Source of the DNA: Reclinomonas americana ATCC 50394
Taxonomy: Eukaryota > Jakobida > Jakobea > Jakobida
Direction: 5' to 3'
Length of the DNA stretch: 21,615 nt
NCBI GenBank assembly: GCA_048213135.1
Contig: PS015085.1
Location: 126,809-148,423, forward strand
Shown here piece after piece: positions 7,613 to 15,928 of the stretch (the first letter of the stretch is position 1; each line of letters opens with the position of its first letter). The translations under genes and the position numbers were made by a program. The notes beneath the pieces were generated by a model that saw only the letters and a list, made by a program, of their open reading frames with translations, did not search any database and was not told the DNA's origin.

Positions 7613-8614
7613 GAGANNNNNNNNNNNNNNNNNNNNNNNNNNNNNNNNNNNNNNNNNNNNNNNNNNNNNNNNNNNNNNNNNNNNNNNNNNNNNNNNNNNN
7701 NNNNNNNNNNNNNNNNNNNNNNNNNNNNNNNNNNNNNNNNNNNNNNNNNNNNNNNNNNNNNNNNNNNNNNNNNNNNNNNNNNNNNNNNNNNNNNNNNNNN
7801 NNNNNNNNNNNNNNNNNNNNNNNNNNNNNNNNNNNNNNNNNNNNNNNNNNNNNNNNNNNNNNNNNNNNNNNNNNNNNNNNNNNNNNNNNNNNNNNNNNNN
7901 NNNNNNNNNNNNNNNNNNNNNNNNNNNNNNNNNNNNNNNNNNNNNNNNNNNNNNNNNNNNNNNNNNNNNNNNNNNNNNNNNNNNNNNNNNNNNNNNNNNN
8001 NNNNNNNNNNNNNNNNNNNNNNNNNNNNNNNNNNNNNNNNNNNNNNNNNNNNNNNNNNNNNNNNNNNNNNNNNNNNNNNNNNNNNNNNNNNNNNNNNNNN
8101 NNNNNNNNNNNNNNNNNNNNNNNNNNNNNNNNNNNNNNNNNNNNNNNNNNNNNNNNNNNNNNNNNNNNNNNNNNNNNNNNNNNNNNNNNNNNNNNNNNNN
8201 NNNNNNNNNNNNNNNNNNNNNNNNNNNNNNNNNNNNNNNNNNNNNNNNNNNNNNNNNNNNNNNNNNNNNNNNNNNNNNNNNNNNNNNNNNNNNNNNNNNN
8301 NNNNNNNNNNNNNNNNNNNNNNNNNNNNNNNNNNNNNNNNNNNNNNNNNNNNNNNNNNNNNNNNNNNNNNNNNNNNNNNNNNNNNNNNNNNNNNNNNNNN
8401 NNNNNNNNNNNNNNNNNNNNNNNNNNNNNNNNNNNNNNNNNNNNNNNNNNNNNNNNNNNNNNNNNNNNNNNNNNNNNNNNNNNNNNNNNNNNNNNNNNNN
8501 NNNNNNNNNNNNNNNNNNTGTGTGTGTGTGTGTGTCGGTGTACGGTAGTGTTCGTTCGTACGTAGTCGTTCGTCGTACGTCGTTCGTTGTTACGTAGTTT
8601 AGTAGTAGTAGTAG

Positions 8615-8660
<46 letters not shown>

Positions 8661-9123
8661 ATGCAGGAGACAGAGGCAGAGTGAGTCAGAAAGAAAGAGA
8701 GAGGCAAGTGTGCGTATCTGTGAGTGAGTGCGAGAGAGAAGTTGAGAGAGTGAGTCAGAAAATGAAGAGAGAATGCGGGAGACAGGATGCAGAGTGAGTC
8801 AGAGAAAGAAAGAGAGAGAGAGAGAGATGTTTGCATTGTTTGCCTCTCCCTTCTCCTTCATTTCCCTTCTCGCTCACCCTCGCTTCTCCCCACAGACTCG
8901 CCCGGTGTTGGTGGTGTCGACCTGCCGGCTTTTGAGGCGCCGAAGGGCGGACCACGACTTGGCGAGGCAGCGCGGAGTGACTCCAAGAAGATTGGACTGC
9001 CGTCGCTGGCCGAGAGCAGTGTGATGCGGTTGCGTCTTGCAAAAGAGAGAGGGAGGGAGGGAGAGAGGGGGGGCGAGAGAGATGGGAGAGAGAGGGAAAG
9101 AGGAGAGGGTGAGAAGAGAGAAA

Positions 9124-9155
<32 letters not shown>

Positions 9156-11957
9156 CAAACAGACGGAGATGATAATCATTGTTAGGGAGCGAGAGAACAG
9201 AGAGGGAGAAAGGGTGAGAGAAAGAAAGACAACCTGGCAGACTGACAAACAGAAAGGGAGAGAGAGACCGATGAAAAAGGGAGGGAAAGAAGATAGTGAC
9301 GCTGAGGTGAGACAGTGAGGCTATGATGAACAGAGAGATGTCATTGTGAGGGAGCGAGAAAAATAGAGAGAGAAAGGGAGAGAGAAAGAAAGAGAGCAAA
9401 CAGACAGACTGACAGAAAGGGGGAGAGGGAGAGAGAGAAGAGAATGACAGAGAAAGATATCATTGCGTGAGAGAGGGAGAATGAAAGAGAGACAAACAAG
9501 GAGAGGTGGAGATGAGAGTGACGCTGAGCTACGACTAGCAACGAGATATCACTGTGAGGGAGCGAGACGCTGTTTATTGCTGACGCTGACTGTCATTGTG
9601 CTTTCCCGCAGACACTACGTGCGCCTGTCGCAGAAGAACTTTTCGATCGATTCCGGCTTTTATCCGCTGGGATCGTGCACCATGAAGTACAATCCGCGCC
9701 TGAACGAGTCGGTGGCGCGCTTGCCAGGGTTGAGTGCACTCCTCCACACCTTGAACACAACTTCTTGCCACTCACAATGTTTCCCCGCGCAGTGTCGCCG
9801 ACGTGCATCCACTGCAGCCGGAGAGCACCGTGCAGGGAGCACTGGCACGCTACCATTGTGTCTTCCTCCTCCTCCTCCTCCTCACCCCACTCTGACACTT
9901 TTCTTCTCCTTCTTCATCGTAGGCCGTGATGAGCGAGTTGAGCGAGTGGTTGTTGAAGCTGACGGGCATGCAGACGGTGGCATTGAGCCCGGCTGCTGGC
10001 GCGCACGGTGAGCTGTGCGGCATTATGGCCATTAATCAGGCTCTCCGCGAGACGGGTCAGGTGCATACATGCATGTATCTCTTCTGTGTTGCTCCAAAAA
10101 TGGCTCCGTGTGTCTCACTCCTTTCCATGCAGACCAAGCGCCGTGTGGTGCTGGTCCCCGAGGCCGCGCACGGCACCAACCCGGCCACGGCCGCCGCCTG
10201 TGGCTTCGAGGTGGCCTTTGTGCCGCAGAAGCCGGACGGACGAGTCGACCCGGCTGGACTGAAGGCGATTTTGAAGGAGAAGGGGTGCGTGATGGAGCGA
10301 GGGTGAAGAGCGTGTGACGTGCTCGTCCGCTGACGCGTCGTTGCGCAGAGACATTGTCGCCGCCGCCATGCTCACCAACCCGAACACTCATGGACTGTTT
10401 GAGCGCGACATTATCGAGATTGCCGACGCGTTGCACGCTGCCGGGTTTGTACTATTCCACTCCCGATCCCTCGCCGCTTTTCCCTCGTCGCACTCACACA
10501 CGCACATACCCTCCCCTGCAGTGCCTACTTCTACTGCGACGGTGCAAACTACAACGCCCTGCTCGGACGTGTCAAGGTCGCCGATCTCGGCATTGACTGC
10601 ATGCACATCAATCTGCACAAGACCTTCTCCACACCGCACGGTGGTGGTGGCCCCGGCAGCGGCCCTGTGGTGTTTGCTCCGCGTCTCGCGCCGTACGTCA
10701 CCCTGCCGTATGTGACGCGTGAGGTGGACAAGTCGAAGCCGAATGGCGAGGTGTTCCGACTGGTGGAGTCATACGAGGGCGCACGTGCGCAAGGCAACAA
10801 GCCGCTTGGCCACCTGCGCGCCTACCCCGGCCAGATGGGCATGTGGGTGCGTGCGTTGGCCTACGCCAAGGCGTACGGTGTCGACGGATTGCGCCAGGTC
10901 AGCGGTGACGCTGTGCTGAATGCCAACTACTTGCTGGCCAGGTTTGTGGCAAGGAAGGGCGGAGCAAGAGGAGCAAGAAGAGAATGAGCAGTGTGTGTGT
11001 GTGTGAGAGAGAGATAGAGAGAGACAAGCAAGAGAAGAATAAGAGGAGCGCAAGACGAGCAAGAGGGGAGAGAGAGAGAGAAACGAGCGAGACGCAGAAT
11101 GAGACAAGCAAGAGGAGAGCGAGACTTGCAAGAAGCAGAACTCGGCGTGTGAGACCAGAATGAGATGGAGAAGAGGAGAACGGAACAAGGAAGAGCAGAA
11201 TGAGATGAGGTGGAGCAGAATGAGACAAGCAAGAGGAGAGCGAGACTTGCGAGAAGCAGAACGAGCGAGCGAGACCAGCATGAGAAGAGCAAGAGGAGAG
11301 AGAGAGAGAGAGAGCGAAGAGGAAGAGGGTAGAACGAGACGAGTGAGAAACAGATCAAGACGAGCAAGAGCAACGCACGGACCGCCACAGAGTTGCTGAT
11401 CCATCGTTGTCTTGCGATGTGTGCAGCCTGAAGGACACTCTGTCGGTGCCTTTCGGTATTGAGCGATGCATGCACGAGGCTCTGTTCAACGACAACTTTT
11501 TGGCGGGCACCAAGATCTCGACTCTCGATTTTGCCAAGGCCATGATTGATCGCGGTGCGTATGTACACAGATTCTTGTGTCCCTCTATTTGTCGATCTCC
11601 ACTCACTTCAGTGGCGTGCAGGATTCCACCCGCCAACCATGTACTGGCCGCTGACTGTGCGCGGTGCGCTGCTGATGGAGCCCACCGAGACTGAGAGCAA
11701 GCGCACTCTGGACGGCTACGTGGCAACGTTGAAGGAGCTGGTCGAGCGGGCGCGCAAGGGCGATGTGGAGTACTTTAAGGAGGTGCGTGAAGTGTGTTGT
11801 GAGAACAAAAAGGGCAAGAAAGAGTGCCTTGCAATCTCACTTGTTTCCCTTCTCCACCCACCAGGCCCCTCACGTGGCTCCCATTCGGAGGGCCGACGAA
11901 GTGCTGGCCGCCAAGAAGCCTCGCTTGCGCTGGAACCCGCCGACCGCGTCGGCATAA
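6991..11957 (+). CDS. gcvPB: Glycine decarboxylase P-protein subunit 2, mitochondrial
   Basis: It decarboxylates glycine with PLP and passes the aminomethyl group to lipoyl H-protein. Exons: 6991-7007, 7179-7321, 8896-9028, 9612-9728, 9793-9844, 9923-10060, 10133-10284, 10349-10444, 10522-10941, 11427-11554, 11622-11782, 11865-11957. They give 549 aa with all phases consistent. The N-terminus, [20 protein letters not shown], is Arg-rich, lacks acidic residues and looks like a mitochondrial presequence. Family motifs follow: [54 protein letters not shown] and [19 protein letters not shown], in which Lys316 is the expected PLP lysine. The protein starts where bacterial subunit 2 starts, so the N-terminal half of a fused P-protein is missing and a separate subunit 1 is expected elsewhere. 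An alternative start at 7108 would read through the first intron's pyrimidine tract (567 aa). The 9845 donor is uncertain. Confidence 0.92.
7141..7178 (+). other. 3' splice-site region of P-protein intron 1
   Basis: A T-rich tract ends in GCATGTGTGTAG at 7178, with a possible branch point in CATGACTGAAAA (about 7098-7109). Joining the 17-base exon 6991-7007 (donor GTACGC) to 7179 preserves frame and creates a typical presequence. This favours intron over coding for 7008-7178. Confidence 0.5.
7331..7616 (+). repeat. GA/TG-rich microsatellites in P-protein intron 2
   Basis: AGAGAG and TGTGTG tracts lie downstream of the donor GTGAGT at 7322. They end in a pure (GA)n run that abuts the assembly gap. 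Non-coding. Confidence 0.8.
7617..8518. other. Assembly gap (902 Ns)
   Basis: A run of 902 Ns lies inside intron 2 of the P-protein gene, flanked by (GA)n on the left and (TG)n on the right, so assembly probably failed in simple repeats. The protein reads across it without missing residues (LIFEQ joined to [13 protein letters not shown]), so no constitutive exon should be hidden here. Confidence 0.97.
8519..8830 (+). repeat. TG, GTA/TAG and GA repeats in P-protein intron 2
   Basis: This stretch has a (TG)n remnant, a CGTTCGTACGTAGT-like degenerate repeat, TAGTAG units and then a long (GA)n run (about 8610-8655), followed by further GA-rich DNA. The intron ends at the acceptor CCCCACAG at 8895. 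Confidence 0.8.
9037..9525 (+). repeat. Degenerate GA-rich repeats in P-protein intron 3
   Basis: Almost the whole 583-base intron (9029-9611, GTTGCG...CCCGCAG) is purine-rich on the sense strand, with imperfect longer units. 'ATCATTG...GAGGGAGCGAGA' recurs around 9174, 9339, 9460 and 9547, suggesting tandem growth of a unit of roughly 100-170 bases. No coding signal. Confidence 0.7.
10985..11350 (+). repeat. Purine-rich degenerate repeat in P-protein intron 9
   Basis: The 485-base intron 10942-11426 (GTTTGT...GTGTGCAG) is filled by units such as AAGAGGAGAGCGAGACTTGC, CAGAATGAGA and GAGACAAGCAAGAGGAG. These repeat imperfectly around 11100 and 11220. It is non-coding and purine-rich on the sense strand. 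Confidence 0.75.
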
Positions 11958-12040
11958 TCTCACCCCCGCTGCATCCCACCCCAACGATGCCTCCGCGTTC
12001 ATCTGCCGCGCCGCATGAATGGCGGGCGTGTGTATGTGTG

Positions 12041-12057
12041 TGTTTTTTCTTTATAAA
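12041..12057. terminator. Possible shared 3'-end element between convergent genes
   Basis: The 125-base gap between the P-protein stop (11957) and the FHIT-type stop (12083) contains a T-run followed by the palindrome TTTATAAA at 12050-12057. In FHIT sense the same palindrome is preceded by TTGTTTTGTTTTGGTTGG. Both transcripts could use it for 3'-end formation. No AATAAA is present; this is inference. Confidence 0.35.
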
Positions 12058-12082
12058 CCAACCAAAACAAAACAAGCAGCCA

Positions 12083-13169
12083 TTATTCTGCCTCTAGCCG
12101 CGCCAGCACCTCTCGCAGCATGCTGGCCTCCTCCTCGCGATCCGCCAGCGAGCGAACCGGTCGACTGTGCTCCACTTGTTGCTCCTCGCGATTGGCCTTC
12201 CACATTTCCCTCCACCTGCAGAGCATGCATGATGAGCAGCAGCAGAAGGAAAGAGAGTGCAGGAAGAGAGACTCCCACAAACTCTGTGTCACTCTGTGGA
12301 TGGAGAGGAGCGAGAAGGGTGAAGTAATATGTGACTCAAGGGCTGTGGAGGAACAGAGAGCAAAGGGAGACTGCGGAGGACTGGGGAGCTCGAGCAGGGG
12401 TGAGACTACTCTCGGAGACTGGGTATCGAAAGGGCTGTGAGACAACTTCGTGAAATGCACGAAGAGTAGGATTCAAGACTGAGATTCGGAGAGAGGAAAC
12501 AACTGGCAGAGGCTTGAGGAGAAACTCACGAACTTGGGAGGGACACACAAGTTCCCGATTACCTCTGCACCCTCCGAGACTCTCATTCTCGTCTTCACCG
12601 GCGCCCTTCGTTCTCTAATCAATTCTCTGCTGTCCCTGATTCACGAGTTGTCTCATTTCTCTGTCTCTTTCTTTCTTCCCTCCCTCCCTTCTCTCCTCCC
12701 TCCTTTCTCCCTCCCTCCCTCCTTTCCCCTTGCCTCCCTCCCTCTCCCCCCTTCCGCCCTTCACCAACCACTCCGTTCCCTCCAAATCCCCTGGCACCCT
12801 CGGAATAATATGCACATGCAGGTGACGAATGCTCTGCCCACTGGCCTCCCCCTCCTGCAACAGCACATCATGACTGTCACAGTGGAAGGCACTGTGCAGT
12901 GCCGCAGTCACGCGATCAATCAGTGAGAGGAACTCGAGGCGCACAGAGGCATCGCGCAGGTGAGAGATGCGCTCAATGTGGTCCTTGGCGCATACCTGAT
13001 GAGGGGGAGTGAGTGAGTGAGTGAGTGTCTTTGACAGTGTTTTCACTCTCTCACTGACCAAGACGTGACCGGGAAGGATCGGCCGCAGGTTGCACAGAGC
13101 ATAGAAGTGCTCGGTCTCAACAAAGCGCCCCTCAGAGGACTTGCGCTCGTCGCAGAACGGGCATGACAT
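12083..13169 (-). CDS. FHIT-type HIT-family dinucleoside polyphosphate hydrolase
   Basis: Family members cleave Ap3A or Ap4A-type dinucleotides to AMP plus the other nucleotide. Three exons (13059-13169, 12769-12995, 12083-12215) give 156 aa, close to the roughly 150 usual for FHIT. The start [16 protein letters not shown] is followed by [10 protein letters not shown]. Exon 2 has [20 protein letters not shown], containing the HIT triad His95-x-His97-x-His99; His97 is the expected nucleophile. Exon 3 has the FHIT-like C-terminal helix [19 protein letters not shown]. The first intron (63 bases, GTCAGT...CATCAG) is a multiple of three and has no stop. The second (553 bases) uses a GTTGGT donor and was placed by frame and by FHIT similarity. 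Reading on past 12769 gives only Gly/Glu/Arg-rich low complexity, so the longer single-frame version is rejected. Confidence 0.88.
12655..12768 (-). repeat. Purine-rich tract at the donor end of FHIT intron 2
   Basis: TCCCTCCCT-type repeats on the plus strand, GA-rich in the sense of the gene, sit directly after the GTTGGT donor. The rest of the intron (12216-12654) has no recognisable content and becomes pyrimidine-rich in sense toward the acceptor CTCTGCAG. Confidence 0.7.
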
Positions 13170-13562
13170 TTGACAAGTATGACAAGGGACAGCTGTCAGT
13201 GTTGCCTGTCGTGAAGTCGTGAGAAGCTGCCTTGCAACAGGGAGTCTTTCGCCATGCGATAGTCAACTGTTGAAGTTTGCAGTCATTTTGTTTGTGTTCT
13301 CCTTCACACACCACCAAACTAGCGACAGCTGCCTTCCAGAACATCAACTCAAACACCAGTCTCAAGGGCAGCAGTACGTTTCTTTGTGTGTTCGTTGCCG
13401 AAGCTTCGAACAACTCAGAACTGCGATCTTCACCACATAAAGGGTGGCTTTCCAACTAATCCACAAGGGTACACTGCACACGTGCGCGACGCATCACCAA
13501 CAACATCGACGCTCTATAAAAAAAACAAAACCTTCTCTCCATCCGCTCGCTACTAAAGTATT
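13170..13562. other. Spacer between CLU gene end and FHIT start
   Basis: About 390 bases on the downstream side of the CLU stop (13563) and upstream of the FHIT ATG (13169), both on the minus strand. It should hold the CLU 3' untranslated region and the FHIT promoter. A T-rich GGTTTTGTTTTTTTTATAGA on the minus strand (about 13513-13532) resembles the T-rich/TTTATA element near 12050 and may mark the CLU 3' end. I see no gene here. Confidence 0.5.
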
Positions 13563-14364
13563 TTAAAATCGGCTGCGCACCCGACCCATGCCCGACGGCA
13601 ACTCATCCATGCGTCTGCGTGTATCATATCATCGTTAGTCACCTCACCGAGCACAAGTGGACCAAAAACAAAGACGCAACGGCATCAGCATGCCCCCACT
13701 TGGCGAGTTCGGTGCCAACGAAGCGCCGGACATCAAGCCGAAACCACCCGGTCCGCCGCCGGATTGAGGCGCGTTCGCCAGTCCAAAGCCCATCTGCTGC
13801 TGCTGCAATTGCTGCTGCATCAATGGCGAGGGATAGGCCAGCGGTGCATACTCGTTGAACGACTGTGGTTGTGGTGGCGGCGGCTGGCCCGAAGGCGAGG
13901 CTGTGATGAAAGCAAACAAACAAGTCAGCAACAATCTCTCTCTCCCGTCAATCTACTTTCCCCTCTCAACACACCATAAACAGATCCGACAGCGTATGGA
14001 TTCGCCGACGGCGTGGGATAGTAAGAAGCACCTCCACCGCCTCCACCTCCGACTGGCGGCAAACCAGGTGGCGGGTAGGCCGGTGACGAGTACAGATACC
14101 CGGAGCCAGCGCCATACGGCGCATAACCAGGTCCGCCACCGCCATACCACGGCAACCCAGGAGCCTGCGGGCGAATGCCACCGAGGCCCTCCAGCGAGCC
14201 GTACCCGCCCGATGTGGGATAGTACAGGCCACTCTGCGTTGCGCGATGAGTGGTCATTTCTCCCGCAGGAAGTGTTCGAGTGAACGCAACTCGTGCCGTG
14301 CTGCGCTTCGCCTTGGCGGTGCCGTAGAGCTTGAGGACCTTTTTCATGCGCCTGCTCTCCTCGG
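13563..14364 (-). other. CLU C-terminal low-complexity tail (exons 21-24)
   Basis: After a short basic segment (KKVLKLYGTAKAKRSTAR), four exons encode a disordered tail. It has repeated Tyr in Gly/Pro context (GLYYPTSGGYGS, YGGGGPGYAPYGAGSGY), a Gly run, a Gln run (MQQQLQQQQMGFG) and a final PRMDELPSGMGRVRSRF. The composition resembles prion-like, condensate-forming regions. The last two introns are short; the final one (13615-13680) has GTTGCG, a good branch-point-like GTGACTAACG and the acceptor CACGCAG. Confidence 0.7.
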
Positions 14365-14880
14365 CTGAATGGGGAAAGGGGGATGAGAAAAAAGGAAGAA
14401 TACTGGCAAGGCGAATGGCACACTCAACAGTCTTCGATCATGTCGCCGTAGTACGCACTCGGAGCGAATTCACCCGAGTATCGACGTGGGCCTGCACCAA
14501 GTCGCGAAAAAGTGAGTGACAGGATCGTCAGACGACCCTTGATGCACTTCAATGCACTCACTTCGAGTATTGTGCACTTGACTTCTTACGGCCCCTACCT
14601 TCGGTGCACTCACTTCTCTCTCTTTTCAACGAAACTCACTTCTGTTCCAGTCCTCGATGTTCCTCACTCTCGATCAATCTGTCCCTAAGTGCACACGATT
14701 CTAACATGCTTGTCTCATTCAACATCACTTGCTCACTCACTTGACATCTCCACGTTCCTCCCATCCGAACTCACTCACCAGTCTCTCCCAGTCTCTTTCG
14801 GTCATTCTCAGTCTCTCACACACTCTCACCTCAGTCTCTCTCTCCTAATATCTCTCTCACACACATTTTCTTCTCATTCA

Positions 14881-14911
<31 letters not shown>

Positions 14912-15885
14912 TCCATTCGCTTGCCTCATACACACAGTTCTTCCACCTTTCAGAACGCTCACTTGACTCCTGACTTCAATCCTTCTCGACCAGTACAACA
15001 CTAAAAGATTGCTGAATCCGGTCTTCTCTCTCCCCTCTCACTGCTCATTCCCTTCTCCTCCCTCTCACTCTCTCCCTTCTCACCCTCCTCTAACCGTTCT
15101 TTCCCTGCTCCTCCCTCTCACTCTCTCTCTCTCCCATCTCTCCTTCACCTTCCCCCCTTCTCCTCTCCCCACTTCCCTTCCCCTTTCTCCTCCCTCTCAC
15201 TCTCTCCCTTCTCACCCTCCTCTCGCCGTTCTTTCCTTATCCTCCCTCTCCCTTCTCTCCTTCACCTTCTCGCTTCTCCTCCACCTCCCTTCCCCCTTTC
15301 TCCCCCCTCCCGCTCACCATGCTCATCACTCAACGCCAGTGCACCCATGGACGCCCCCAGCCCGAACCCACCACCATCCGTCAGCTGCTGCTGCGCTCCA
15401 CCACTGCTCGCGCCCGAGTTGGCCAACCCAAACCCGCCGCCGGCTCCACTGCCACTACCTGCCGCTCCACCCAGATCGCCCGAGGAACTCATGAACGGCA
15501 TCGGCGGCAGGTGCAGCGCTTGTGACGCCGCCGTAGATGGCGCCACTGCAACCTCACTCTCCGTCGCCAGGCTGATGAGTGCCGCCAGTCGCTCCGTGGC
15601 ACCGCCGTCGTCGTTGTGCACCACGTGGTCGACCAGCTCGCTCAACACCTCACTCGGTGATCCTGTGCATTTTCATCAGCACACACGCACACACACGTCG
15701 CACTCTTTCTGAGCAATTCGCCACGCAACTGGTCGACACGCTGCGAATGACAGCACGGTAGACCTCCTGCGAGATGCGCTCGCCATAGTCGCGCTTGATG
15801 CGCGCCACGGTGTGCTGCAAGTCCACGGAGATATCGGCCAGGCGCAGTCGCAAAATGGCCACAATCTCCCGCTGAATGCGCTGCT

Positions 15886-15928
<43 letters not shown>

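Noticed and set aside
7108-8836. Open frames of about 340-500 codons spanning the N gap on both strands
   Set aside because: They consist mostly of undetermined residues and translated GA or TC repeats inside a P-protein intron.
12615-12768. Single-frame C-terminal extension of the FHIT-type protein
   Set aside because: It reads into Gly/Glu/Arg repeat. Splicing at 12768 to exon 3 restores the FHIT-like C-terminus ([17 protein letters not shown]) in the correct phase.
14689-15494. Ser/Leu/Pro-rich plus-strand open frames
   Set aside because: They are translations of C/T simple repeat in a CLU intron and of the antisense of exon 20.
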